NCBI GenBank assembly: GCA_027063505.1
Contig: JAMORO010000076.1
Coordinates: 1-62,459 of the forward strand
Direction: 5' to 3'
Length of the DNA stretch: 62,459 nt
Source: Sulfurimonas sp.
GTDB taxonomy: Bacteria; Campylobacterota; Campylobacteria; Campylobacterales; Sulfurimonadaceae
Both the position numbers and the translations under genes were made by a program. The notes below the pieces were generated by a model. It was not told where the DNA came from. It saw nothing but the letters and a program-made list of their open reading frames with translations, and did no database searches. This document shows, in pieces, positions 52,193 through 60,143 of this stretch; the first letter of the stretch is position 1; the number at the start of each line of letters is the position of its first letter.

Positions 52193-53211
52193 AGTTATGC
52201 ATAACAGGTGGTGGAACAGGTGGACATTTGATGATAGCAGAGGCACTTGCTGAAGCATCTGTAAGAGAGGGGCATGAAGTTATCTTTATAGGTTCAACTC
52301 ATGGACAAGATCAGAAGTATTTTGCAGGTCGCTCACACTTTTCACATGCATATTTTTTGGAGACTACTGGTGTCGTTAATCAAAAAGGTTTAGGAAAGAT
52401 AAAAGCACTTTTAAAGGTTGTGATAGCATTTTTTAAAGCACGAACTATTTTAAAACGACATAAGATAAAAGCTCTCTATAGTGTGGGTGGTTTCTCTGCT
52501 GCACCTGCATCATTTGCTAGTATAAGTCGTTTTATACCACTTTTTATTCATGAGCAGAATGCTGTAGAGGGGAGATTAAACTCTCTGCTAAAACCCTTGG
52601 CAAAGAGTTTTATCTCTGCTTATGATAAAGAGTCAGTAGTTCAAGGTTATCCTGTAAAAGAGATTTTTTATAAAACGGCACATGAGAGAGAGACTCTGCA
52701 GTCTATTATCTTTCTAGGGGGAAGTCATGGAGCAAAAGCTATCAATGATCTAGCTCTTAGTGTAGCAAAATATCTTCAAAGTGCAGGTATTAAAATCATC
52801 CATCAAGCAGGGGAGAGTGATTATGAGAGAGTTAAAGAAGCATATAAGGCTCTTGATGTCACTGTCTCTTTATATGCTTTTACAAAAGAGCTACCCGCAC
52901 TGATCTGTGAAGCTGATTTGGCTGTGAGCCGGGCAGGGGCAAGTACTCTGTGGGAACTTACTACAAATGGTTGTCCCACTTTTTATGTACCATACCCTTA
53001 TGCAGCAGGAGATCATCAGTATCATAATGCAGCTTTTATAGTTGAAAATGAGATGGGTTGGTGTGAGAGAGAGGGTGAAAATCTTAAACAGAGTCTGTTA
53101 GAAGCTTTACAGCATCCAGAGATTGTAACTAAAAGCAAAAAATTACTACAGCACTCAAATCGAGATGTTGCAGTGAAGATGATAAAAAAAGTAGCGGAGT
53201 ATTTACAATGA
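52189..53211 (+). CDS. murG: UDP-GlcNAc--lipid I GlcNAc transferase
   Basis: 340 residues, GT28 family. TGGGTGGHLMIAEALAEA at the N-terminus, VGGFSAAPA, FIHEQNAVEGRLN, FLGGSHGAKAINDL and the donor-site LAVSRAGASTLWELTTNGCP with VPYPYAAGDHQYHNA. Converts lipid I to lipid II on the cytoplasmic face. Translation is coupled to ftsW (4-base overlap) and to the dedA gene. Confidence 0.95.
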   Translation: MKLCITGGGTGGHLMIAEALAEASVREGHEVIFIGSTHGQDQKYFAGRSHFSHAYFLETTGVVNQKGLGKIKALLKVVIAFFKARTILKRHKIKALYSVGGFSAAPASFASISRFIPLFIHEQNAVEGRLNSLLKPLAKSFISAYDKESVVQGYPVKEIFYKTAHERETLQSIIFLGGSHGAKAINDLALSVAKYLQSAGIKIIHQAGESDYERVKEAYKALDVTVSLYAFTKELPALICEADLAVSRAGASTLWELTTNGCPTFYVPYPYAAGDHQYHNAAFIVENEMGWCEREGENLKQSLLEALQHPEIVTKSKKLLQHSNRDVAVKMIKKVAEYLQ

Positions 53212-53807
53212 TACATGAGTACGCACAACTCTTAGTTGATCTTATTTTTGATTGGGGGTATCTTGGTATCTTCATAATGATGGCTATTGAGAGTAGTTTT
53301 ATTCCTTTTCCCAGTGAGATTGTACTTATTCCTGCTGGGTATTTAGCAAGTCAGGGGGAGATGAATATTTTAATGATTATGATTTCTGCTCTTGGTGGTT
53401 CAATGGTTGGAGCTTTTATAAACTACTATCTTGCTTTAACTCTTGGTCGTAAGTTACTGTTAAAGTATGGTAAATATTTCTTTATTAAAGAGAGTGCTGT
53501 TCTAAAAATGGATGCTTTCTTTGAAAAGCACGGTCATATTTCTACTTTTACAGGAAGACTCATTCCTGGGATACGACAGCTTATCTCTGTTCCAGCAGGA
53601 CTTGCCCGTATGAATATTGTACAGTTCTCTTTTTTTACTGCTTTAGGTGCGGGTATCTGGGCTTTAGTCCTTACACTTTTAGGATATTTTATAGGAGAAA
53701 ATCAGGAACTTATTAACAGTTACTTAAAACAGATAACTATTGCTGTTTTAGCTCTTTTAGTTGTGCTTGCTTTTGTATACTATCAAATTAAAACAAAGAG
53801 GAGTTAG
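53208..53807 (+). CDS. DedA-family membrane protein
   Basis: 199 residues, several hydrophobic helices. The DedA signature is clear: ESSFIPFPSEIVLIPAGYLA, LGGSMVGAFINYYLALTLGRK and FTGRLIPGIRQLISVPAGLARM. Members act in lipid transport; bacterial relatives flip undecaprenyl phosphate, which fits the adjacent murG and ftsW. That specific role is an inference. Confidence 0.88.
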   Translation: MIHEYAQLLVDLIFDWGYLGIFIMMAIESSFIPFPSEIVLIPAGYLASQGEMNILMIMISALGGSMVGAFINYYLALTLGRKLLLKYGKYFFIKESAVLKMDAFFEKHGHISTFTGRLIPGIRQLISVPAGLARMNIVQFSFFTALGAGIWALVLTLLGYFIGENQELINSYLKQITIAVLALLVVLAFVYYQIKTKRS

Positions 53808-53811
53808 TCTT

Positions 53812-54291
53812 ATGGAATATATGTTTAGACCTGGTTTTTTAGGAACCTCTGCCCCACTTTTTATGGATATGGTAACTCTTATCGTGGCATTTTTACCAAT
53901 TTTGGTTTATGGTGTCATTATTTTTGCAAAGAAGAGAATGTTTAAAACACATGCACTTCTCCAAAACATACTATTTGTTTTTTCTGTGATTGTTGTTTTT
54001 TACTTTGAACTAGGTGTACGAGTAGGTGGTGGCTTTGATATCTTTATGGAAGGGAGTGATGTCTCGTATACTTATGCACTTGTAGTTCTAATCTTGCATA
54101 TTATTATCGCAACTATGATGCTCTTTTACTGGGGTATTACAATTTATACGGGTAATATACATTTTATGAAAGGGCTTATCCCAGGTAGAATGTCTTTTTA
54201 TCATAGACGTGTTGCCATAAAAACTTTTATGGGGATTATCTTTACCTCTTTTAGTGGTATATGGGTCTATCTTCTACTCTTCGTCTATTAA
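53812..54291 (+). CDS. DUF420-like membrane protein
   Basis: 159 residues from ATG 53812 with GAGGAG-like site (AAGAGGAG) upstream; an in-frame ATG at 53761 lies inside dedA and is rejected. About four membrane segments (residues ~18-40, 48-70, 86-108, 138-158). Conserved histidines in FKTHALLQN and LILHIIIATMM fit DUF420/CtaM-like proteins connected with haem-copper oxidase maturation. No oxidase gene nearby. Function tentative. Confidence 0.6.
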   Translation: MEYMFRPGFLGTSAPLFMDMVTLIVAFLPILVYGVIIFAKKRMFKTHALLQNILFVFSVIVVFYFELGVRVGGGFDIFMEGSDVSYTYALVVLILHIIIATMMLFYWGITIYTGNIHFMKGLIPGRMSFYHRRVAIKTFMGIIFTSFSGIWVYLLLFVY

Positions 54292-54307
54292 ACTTTAAAG
54301 GAAAAAA

Positions 54308-54775
54308 ATGATAAAAATTGATGAAAAAGCACCGGAGTTTTGTCTCCCAAATCAAGATGATGTTGAGATCTGTTCTCGTGACTTAAAAGGTAAGTGGGTT
54401 GTTCTCTACTTCTATCCTCGTGACAATACTCCAGGGTGTACAACAGAAGCTTGTGAGTTCACAGAGGCTGCTCCTGACTTTGGCTCTTTAGATGCTATTA
54501 TCTTAGGTGTAAGTGCTGATAGCACAAAAAAACATCGTAACTTTATAGAGAAGAAAGATCTAGGTATTACACTTTTGAGTGATGAATCTACAGAGATGAT
54601 GCAAGAGTATGGTGTTTGGCAACTTAAGAAAAATTATGGAAAAGAGTATATGGGAATTGTTCGTTCAACTTTCATTATAGATCCAGAGGGTGTTGTAAAA
54701 GCAGTCTTTGAAAAAGTACGTGTAAAGGATCATGTAGCGAAAGTAAAAGCAGAGTTAGAGAGTCTCCAAGCTTAA
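54308..54775 (+). CDS. bcp: Thiol peroxidase Bcp / PrxQ
   Basis: 155 residues. The peroxiredoxin site YPRDNTPGCTTEACEF gives peroxidatic C44 and resolving C49, the PrxQ spacing. LGVSADSTKKHRNFIEK and VRSTFIIDPEGVV complete the family picture. Reduces hydroperoxides with thioredoxin, so it should work with the TrxA/TrxB encoded earlier in the window. AAAGGAAAAAA ribosome site. Confidence 0.94.
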   Translation: MIKIDEKAPEFCLPNQDDVEICSRDLKGKWVVLYFYPRDNTPGCTTEACEFTEAAPDFGSLDAIILGVSADSTKKHRNFIEKKDLGITLLSDESTEMMQEYGVWQLKKNYGKEYMGIVRSTFIIDPEGVVKAVFEKVRVKDHVAKVKAELESLQA

Positions 54776-54787
54776 TTTATTATCTGC

Positions 54788-54809
54788 TTCCCCAGCTCTC
54801 GCTTGGGAA
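54788..54809. repeat. Short hairpin resembling a dispersed GGGAA-type repeat
   Basis: TTCCCCAGC (54788-54796) pairs with GCTTGGGAA (54801-54809) with one mismatch around a TCTC loop. The shape, arms of TTCCC/GGGAA closing a GC-rich tip, is like small dispersed inverted repeats found between genes in many bacteria. It is markedly more GC-rich than the surroundings. It may also help end the bcp transcript. Confidence 0.45.
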
Positions 54810-54821
54810 TGTTATAGAGTG

Positions 54822-54845
54822 GTTACAGATTTTAGTATCTGTAAC
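54822..54845. terminator. 9-bp stem-loop at the 3' end of the DUF3373 gene
   Basis: GTTACAGAT (54822-54830) and ATCTGTAAC (54837-54845) pair perfectly with a 6-base loop that contains the DUF3373 stop codon. No strong U-tract follows on either strand. Likely a 3' stabilising or weak bidirectional terminator hairpin between the convergent bcp and DUF3373 genes. Confidence 0.45.
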
Positions 54846-56439
54846 GAAGATAAAAACGAATATCTTGTGCTTTATCTACAACATTTGCAGCACTAGCAGC
54901 ATCTAAATTTTCAATAAGAACAGATCTTCCTGACGAGCCTCCGAAGAAGCCATTGCTTCCAGTGTATTTATAATCAATATATGTATAACGGACTTGAAGT
55001 GTTAAAATATCTTCAACAAGAGACTCCGTAAAATATACTTCATAAGCATCACCACGAGCAGCTAGTTTTGAACCAATATTTGTATCTTCAGCATATGTCA
55101 TACTTCTCCAGTTGGCTGTACCTTTATTGTATTCTAGCCCCCATCTACCCTCTTCAGTCATTACTGAGGGCATCTGTAAGCCAACCCATGCTGAGTAACC
55201 AGTTACACTCTCTCCTGGTGCACCACTAAACATAACTTTATCATCATCAGGATTTGAGATACTTATTGCAGCACTCATAAAAAAGAAAGTATCATCAAGG
55301 TAGTCACTCCACTCATCTCCTATACCATTCATAGTTATATTTGCAGTAAAACTATGTAGACCACCAACTGTTTCAAATGCACCCACTGGACTTGTTGGAT
55401 CTTGGTCAATTAAATTCCCTGCATAGTAGTATTGTGTAGCGATTCCATATTGACCATCATTATAAGGTACAAAAATTAGACCAAATAAATCAATGTTTGG
55501 CACATCATTTTCAGTTGTTGCATAAGGCGTTCCTGATCTTGTAAACTTAGCAACAGCATTTGTGCCACCACGTCCTGCACAAAATTTTATGTACATTCCA
55601 TCAACACCTATAACATCTTCAAGTGCGAACTTAGAACTAAGTCCATCAAATTCAACATTAATAGTATGACCCATAGGTGAAGCTGCACCATCATCATCTC
55701 GTAGGTTAACTAAGTGCCCATTAGTAGATGGACGACGCCCTATACTAAATGTCCATGGAATTTCCGTTCCCATAAAAGTGTCATTTTTATAAAAGAAATA
55801 GGCTGAACGAACACGAAGAACATCATCGTAAGCATTCTCGTTAGTTATCCAGTCAAAAGTTTCATATCCTGCAGCTGGAACCCCTGAACGAGCACCAAAA
55901 GCTTTGTTATATGCAATTTGACCACTAAAACTAAGATTATTAGTAGCTTTCCAGTTCATGTTAATCCAGAGTCTATTTGTTAAGAGTGCATCATTCCCCT
56001 GTTTTGATCCATCAGCCATAGTGTAGTTAAGATTATCAACAGCAAATCTATAATCTACACCTAATTTAAGATGACTACCGTTTGTCGCTTTATTGAGATC
56101 CGTGATACTCTCTTGAATATCTACAAGTTGTTCTTCAACACTCTCTTCATCGTCATCCTCAGTATCATCATCTTCTATAGCTTCATCTTCTTCTGTATCA
56201 TCATCTTCTTCAGATACAGAATTATCATCCTCTATAGCTTCATCGAGAAGAGCGACTGATTCACTCTCATCATTATCTTCTTCAGCTTGAGATTTTTCAG
56301 CTTTTAGCGTAGTAATCTCATTTTGCATCTGTTTCATTTTCATTTCCATAGACTGGATACGCTCATACATTGAGTCTGCATTTAGGCTAGTTCCTAAAAG
56401 TGTAGCAGTGGCTAAAGATAATAGTAGAGGCTTATTCAT
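54832..56439 (-). CDS. DUF3373-type outer-membrane porin-like protein
   Basis: 535 residues. Signal peptide at residues 1-21 (LLLSLATATLLGTSLNA), then a coiled coil (MYERIQSMEMKMKQMQNEI, ~24-55) and a strikingly acidic Glu/Asp linker (~57-112). From ~120 on, alternating beta strands such as LKLGVDYRFAVDN and WINMNWKATNNLSFSGQ indicate a barrel, ending in the strand FYLRYRY with terminal aromatic Tyr, as outer-membrane proteins do. The coiled coil followed by barrel recalls SLH-less porins. DUF3373 proteins are typical of Campylobacterota. Convergent with bcp; own promoter TATAGT (minus, 56499-56504). Confidence 0.78.
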   Translation of the reverse strand: MNKPLLLSLATATLLGTSLNADSMYERIQSMEMKMKQMQNEITTLKAEKSQAEEDNDESESVALLDEAIEDDNSVSEEDDDTEEDEAIEDDDTEDDDEESVEEQLVDIQESITDLNKATNGSHLKLGVDYRFAVDNLNYTMADGSKQGNDALLTNRLWINMNWKATNNLSFSGQIAYNKAFGARSGVPAAGYETFDWITNENAYDDVLRVRSAYFFYKNDTFMGTEIPWTFSIGRRPSTNGHLVNLRDDDGAASPMGHTINVEFDGLSSKFALEDVIGVDGMYIKFCAGRGGTNAVAKFTRSGTPYATTENDVPNIDLFGLIFVPYNDGQYGIATQYYYAGNLIDQDPTSPVGAFETVGGLHSFTANITMNGIGDEWSDYLDDTFFFMSAAISISNPDDDKVMFSGAPGESVTGYSAWVGLQMPSVMTEEGRWGLEYNKGTANWRSMTYAEDTNIGSKLAARGDAYEVYFTESLVEDILTLQVRYTYIDYKYTGSNGFFGGSSGRSVLIENLDAASAANVVDKAQDIRFYLRYRY

Positions 56440-56459
56440 AATATTCCTTTTTCTTATAG

Positions 56460-56482
56460 AAGTACTGCTAAAATGAGTACTT
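56460..56482. promoter_or_regulatory. AAGTACT...AGTACTT inverted repeat in the DUF3373 leader
   Basis: Perfect 7-bp arms at 56460-56466 and 56476-56482 with a 9-base spacer, about 20 bases upstream of the DUF3373 start and downstream of its predicted promoter. Because AGTACT is itself a palindrome, this is also a pair of direct repeats, as for a dimeric regulator site. Confidence 0.35.
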
Positions 56483-56598
56483 TTTTTAATAATGCGATAC
56501 TATACATCATAAAATATAAAAGCAATTTGAATCTATCATTATAAATTCTAATATATCAAAAGTTATACTTTAAAAGCTAATATTAAAACTTATTTAAG

Positions 56599-56604
56599 TA
56601 TAAT
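56599..56604 (+). promoter_or_regulatory. -10 box for rpsB-tsf
   Basis: TATAAT in TTTAAGTATAATTCGCGG, a perfect box followed by a GC-rich discriminator (CGCGG) of the kind found at growth-rate-controlled promoters. It is about 155 bases before the rpsB start. Confidence 0.65.
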
Positions 56605-56662
56605 TCGCGGATTTTTCTTCTTTCTCGTAAAGTTGAGAACATTAAACAGATATGTGTCAAAA

Positions 56663-56719
56663 GTTAGTGCAACTCTCTTTTTAGTGAGTCAATGTTCGAC
56701 ATTATCGAAGTTAACTAAC
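56663..56719 (+). promoter_or_regulatory. Structured rpsB leader, candidate autoregulatory RNA
   Basis: GTTAGT (56663-56668) can pair with ACTAAC (56714-56719), enclosing a small hairpin AATGT-TCG-ACATT (56691-56703). Ribosomal protein S2 controls rpsB-tsf through the leader in other bacteria; whether this one does so is an inference. Confidence 0.35.
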
Positions 56720-56757
56720 AAAACTCTGGCTTGAAATATAGCCTTTAAGGATACCCT

Positions 56758-57507
56758 ATGGTAACTATGAAAGATCTTTTAGAATGTGGTGTACACTTTG
56801 GACACCAAACTCGTCGTTGGAACCCGAAAATGAAAAAATACATCTTTGGTGTTCGTAAAAATATCTATATTATCGATTTACAAAAAACTTTACGTTATTT
56901 CCGTAATACTTATACAATCGTTATGGATGCAGCAGCTGAAGGTAAAGTAGTACTTTTTGTTGGTACAAAAAAACAAGCTCGTAACTCAGTAAAACAAGCT
57001 GCACTTGATTGTGATATGCCATATGTAGATAATAGATGGTTAGGTGGTATGCTTACTAACTTCCCAACTATTCAAAAGTCTATTCGTAAACTAGATGTAA
57101 TCTCTGAAATGCAAGAGAATGGTCAAATTGATCTTCTTACTAAGAAAGAAGCACTTATGCTTGCTCGTCAAAAAGTAAAACTAGAAGCATATTTCGGTGG
57201 TATCCGTAATATGAAAAAACTTCCAGATATGCTTTTTGTTGTAGATGCAGTAAAAGAGCACATCGCTGTTTTAGAAGCTCGTTGTCTTAACATTCCAGTT
57301 GTAGCACCACTTGATACTAACTGTGATCCAGATCTTATCACTTACCCAATTCCTGGTAATGATGATGCTATCCGTTCTATTCAACTTTTCTGTCGTGAAA
57401 TGACTGCAGCGATTAACGAAGGTAAAGCGTTAAGAGATGCACCAGCAGAAGAAGAGCAAACTGAAGAAGCTGCAACTGAAGAAGTAGCAGCTACAGAGGA
57501 AGCATAA
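56758..57507 (+). CDS. rpsB: 30S ribosomal protein S2
   Basis: 249 residues. [54 protein letters not shown] and [17 protein letters not shown] are family segments. The C-terminus ends in a Glu/Ala-rich acidic tail of about 20 residues ([14 protein letters not shown]). AAGGATACC lies before ATG 56758. Two bases before tsf. Confidence 0.97.
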   Translation: MVTMKDLLECGVHFGHQTRRWNPKMKKYIFGVRKNIYIIDLQKTLRYFRNTYTIVMDAAAEGKVVLFVGTKKQARNSVKQAALDCDMPYVDNRWLGGMLTNFPTIQKSIRKLDVISEMQENGQIDLLTKKEALMLARQKVKLEAYFGGIRNMKKLPDMLFVVDAVKEHIAVLEARCLNIPVVAPLDTNCDPDLITYPIPGNDDAIRSIQLFCREMTAAINEGKALRDAPAEEEQTEEAATEEVAATEEA

Positions 57508-57509
57508 TT

Positions 57510-58562
57510 ATGGCAGCTATTACAGCAGCAATGGTAAAAGAGCTTCGCTCTGCTACTGATGCACCTATGATGGATTGTAAAAAAGTTCTTGTTGAAGCTG
57601 ATGGAGACATGGCTAAGGCAACTGAACTTTTAAAAGAACGTGGTATTGCTAAAGCAGCTAAAAAAGCTGATAGAGTTGCTGCTGAAGGTCTTTGTGGAAT
57701 CGTTATCGCTGATGACTTCTCTAAAGCTACTGTTATCGAAATCAACTCTGAGACTGACTTTGTTGCTCAAAATGAGGGTTTCCAAAACTTAGTAAAAGAT
57801 ACTACAAAAGAGATTTTTGACAATCAACCAGCTGATGTTGCAGCATTTTCTGCATCTGAATTTGGTGCAAAATTTCAAGCAGAAGTAATCAAAATCGGTG
57901 AAAAGATTGAACTTCGTCGTTTTAACACTTTAACTGCTGATGCTACTACTGCTTTAAATGGTTACATTCACTCTAACAATCGTATTGCAGTTATTATTAC
58001 TGCAAAATGTGACAGTGAAAAAACTGCTGAAGCTCTAAGACCTTTTATGAAACAAGTTGCAATGCATACATCTGCTATGAAACCAACTACTCTTTCATAT
58101 AAAGATTTAGATGCAGCTTATGTTGCAGCTGAGACTGTTGGACGTATCGAAGTTATCAAAAAAGATAATGAAGAGCTTTCACGTTTAGGAAAAACTCTTA
58201 AAAATGTACCAACATACATCTCTATGAGTCAGATTACTGATGAAGTTTTAGCACAAGCTGAAGCTGATATCAAAGCTACTCTTAAAGAGCAAGGTAAACC
58301 AGAAAAAATCTGGGATAAAATTGTTCCTGGATCTTTAGCTCGTTTTATCTCTGATAATACAACTTTAGATAAAGAGCAGTGTCTTCTTGACCAAAACTTT
58401 GTAATGGATGACAAACTTACAGTTGCACAAGCATTAGAAAAAGCTGCTAAAGCTGCTGGTGGAACTGCTGAAATTACAGAATTTGTTCGCCTTGAAGTAG
58501 GTGAAGGAATTGAGAAAGCTGAAGATGATTTTGCTGCAGAAGTTGCTGCACAAATGGGTTAA
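57510..58562 (+). CDS. tsf: Elongation factor Ts
   Basis: 350 residues, longer than the ~283 of E. coli but normal for Campylobacterota. UBA-like N-terminus [19 protein letters not shown], then [29 protein letters not shown] (nucleotide-exchange contact with EF-Tu), HIHSN-like [13 protein letters not shown] and [14 protein letters not shown]. Followed by a strong terminator. Confidence 0.97.
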   Translation: MAAITAAMVKELRSATDAPMMDCKKVLVEADGDMAKATELLKERGIAKAAKKADRVAAEGLCGIVIADDFSKATVIEINSETDFVAQNEGFQNLVKDTTKEIFDNQPADVAAFSASEFGAKFQAEVIKIGEKIELRRFNTLTADATTALNGYIHSNNRIAVIITAKCDSEKTAEALRPFMKQVAMHTSAMKPTTLSYKDLDAAYVAAETVGRIEVIKKDNEELSRLGKTLKNVPTYISMSQITDEVLAQAEADIKATLKEQGKPEKIWDKIVPGSLARFISDNTTLDKEQCLLDQNFVMDDKLTVAQALEKAAKAAGGTAEITEFVRLEVGEGIEKAEDDFAAEVAAQMG

Positions 58563-58577
58563 TCCTCAAGGATTAAT
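58560..58577 (+). terminator. 7-bp stem-loop overlapping the tsf stop
   Basis: TTAATCC (58560-58566) and GGATTAA (58571-58577) with a TCAA loop, followed by TTTCTTCTTTTTC. A first, weaker hairpin ahead of the main terminator. Confidence 0.5.
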
Positions 58578-58594
58578 TTCTTCTTTTTCTATCA

Positions 58595-58627
58595 AAGGTT
58601 AGGACTTCGGTCTTAGCCTTTTTTTTT
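58595..58627 (+). terminator. Strong rho-independent terminator of rpsB-tsf
   Basis: AAAGGTTAGGAC (58595-58606) pairs with GTCTTAGCCTTT (58611-58622), with two G.U wobbles, closing the very stable C(UUCG)G tetraloop, and is followed by a T-run to 58627. Confidence 0.9.
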
Positions 58628-58650
58628 GCTCTTTTTTTGCCAATCTTGGC

Positions 58651-58656
58651 TATAAT
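58651..58656 (+). promoter_or_regulatory. -10 box placed for leaderless transcription of the ABC ATPase gene
   Basis: TATAAT ends only 6 bases before ATG 58663, so transcription would begin at or next to the A of the start codon. No purine-rich ribosome site exists between. Confidence 0.6.
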
Positions 58657-58662
58657 CTCCCT

Positions 58663-59307
58663 ATGAATTTACTATCTGCACAGAATCTATCACATACTTT
58701 TGAATATAAACTTTTTGAAGATGTCTCTCTAGAGTTAAATAGAGAAGAGAGTATCGCAATAATAGGGATGAGTGGAAGTGGAAAATCAACTCTTTTGCAT
58801 ATACTTTCAACACTTCTTATCCCAGAAGAGGGGAGTGTTTCACTCTTTGGTGAGAGTGTCTCTTCTATGAATAGAAAAAGATTAGGTGAGATAAAACGCT
58901 ATGACTTAGGACTTGTGTTTCAGTCACACTATCTTTTTAATGGCTTTAGTGCCTATGAAAATCTAGAAGTTGCAGAACTTCTTTCTGGTGAAAAGATAGA
59001 TAATACTCTTTTAGAACATTTAAATATAAAAGAGTGCATAGATCAAAAAGTGACACAACTTTCAGGTGGGCAGCAGCAGCGTGTCTCTATCGCAAGAGTT
59101 TTAACTAAACAGCCTCGTATTATCTTTGCTGATGAACCTACTGGAAACTTAGATAAAGAGACAGCATCTCAGGTAATGAAACTCTTTTTTGAGTACTGTA
59201 AAAGAAGTGGTGCAGGGATGATTCTTGTAACTCATGATAATGAACTTGCACATAAGTGTGATAAAGTCTATAAGTTAGAAAATAGACAGCTCGTAAAGAT
59301 ACAATAG
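58663..59307 (+). CDS. LolD-like ABC transporter ATP-binding protein
   Basis: 214 residues. Walker A GMSGSGKSTLLH (~34-45), Q-loop VFQSHYLFNGFSAYEN, signature LSGGQQQRVSIARVL and Walker B IIFADEPTGNLD. The MacB/LolD-type features (PTGNLD, EEGSVSLFG) suggest service to a lipoprotein-release or FtsEX/MacB-like permease. No permease gene adjoins it; the partner must be elsewhere. Preceded by the tsf terminator and a promoter that gives a leaderless mRNA. Followed by fliR after 12 bases. Confidence 0.85.
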   Translation: MNLLSAQNLSHTFEYKLFEDVSLELNREESIAIIGMSGSGKSTLLHILSTLLIPEEGSVSLFGESVSSMNRKRLGEIKRYDLGLVFQSHYLFNGFSAYENLEVAELLSGEKIDNTLLEHLNIKECIDQKVTQLSGGQQQRVSIARVLTKQPRIIFADEPTGNLDKETASQVMKLFFEYCKRSGAGMILVTHDNELAHKCDKVYKLENRQLVKIQ

Positions 59308-59319
59308 AGAGCTATTTAG

Positions 59320-60084
59320 ATGGAGTGGGCAGAAGTATTTACTGAAACTTATGTAGTAGGTTTTATGTTACTGTTCTTCCGTTTTGCAGCTCTGTTTTTA
59401 GCCGTACCAATTTTTTCTCATAAAAATATTCCGATGAATATTAAAGCTTCACTCGCTTTCTTTTTTACTATTGTTTTTTATTCTTCTATGCCTCCTCTAG
59501 AGATAGCGATAAATGTACCCACTATAGTATTAGCAATTTTAAGTGAGTTTTTACTTGGTTTAGTTGTCGGTATAATACTGCTCCTCTCATATAATGTAAT
59601 CACTTTTGCAGGGGGGATGATCTCTTTTATGATGGGATTTTCAATGGCGAGTGCAATTGACCCTCAAACAGGTGTCTCAATGCCTATCGTTTCACAGTTT
59701 CTTTCTCTTATGGGTTTAATGGTTTTACTTGCATTAGACCTGCACCACTGGGTGCTTCTTTTTGTAGATAGCTCTTTAAAAGTTGTGCCACTGGGTGGGT
59801 TTATAATGAGTGAAGATATTTTTCATTATATTATTAGTGCAACAGCACATATGTTTTTAGTAGGTTTTATGATTGCCTTTCCAATTATAGCACTCTCTTG
59901 GCTTGCAGATGTGATATTTGGTATGCTTATGAAAACTATGCCACAGTTCAATCTTCTTGTAATTGGTTTTCCTATCAAAATAATGGTAGCATTTACTGTG
60001 CTTATAGCTACGTTTACATCAACGATGTTGATACTAAAAGGGCAAATGATTGAGGCATTTAATGCCTTAGAGATGTTTTTTTAG
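59320..60084 (+). CDS. fliR: Flagellar export protein FliR
   Basis: 254 residues, about six membrane helices. FMLLFFRFAALFLAVPIFSHKNIP at the N-terminus, GMISFMMGFSMASAIDPQTGVSMPIVSQF in the centre, and FGMLMKTMPQFNLLVIGFPIKIMVAF near the end define FliR. Part of the flagellar type III export gate with FliP and FliQ, which are not in the window. Apparently co-transcribed with the ABC ATPase gene. Confidence 0.94.
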   Translation: MEWAEVFTETYVVGFMLLFFRFAALFLAVPIFSHKNIPMNIKASLAFFFTIVFYSSMPPLEIAINVPTIVLAILSEFLLGLVVGIILLLSYNVITFAGGMISFMMGFSMASAIDPQTGVSMPIVSQFLSLMGLMVLLALDLHHWVLLFVDSSLKVVPLGGFIMSEDIFHYIISATAHMFLVGFMIAFPIIALSWLADVIFGMLMKTMPQFNLLVIGFPIKIMVAFTVLIATFTSTMLILKGQMIEAFNALEMFF

Positions 60085-60111
60085 TTTTATTTGGATACAA
60101 TAAATCAAAAG

Positions 60112-60117
60112 TATAAT
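60112..60117 (+). promoter_or_regulatory. -10 box for chePep
   Basis: TATAAT in CAAAAGTATAATCAAG, 26 bases before the GTG start at 60144. Confidence 0.55.
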
Positions 60118-60143
60118 CAAGAATCTCCCATCAAGGAATAGAC

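Larger units (their letters stand above)
56440..56757. other. 318-base intergenic region between DUF3373 and rpsB
   Basis: No coding sequence seen. It contains the minus-strand promoter of the DUF3373 gene (TATAGT 56499-56504), an AAGTACT/AGTACTT inverted repeat near that start, the rpsB promoter, and a leader of about 145 bases with small stems. Confidence 0.6.
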
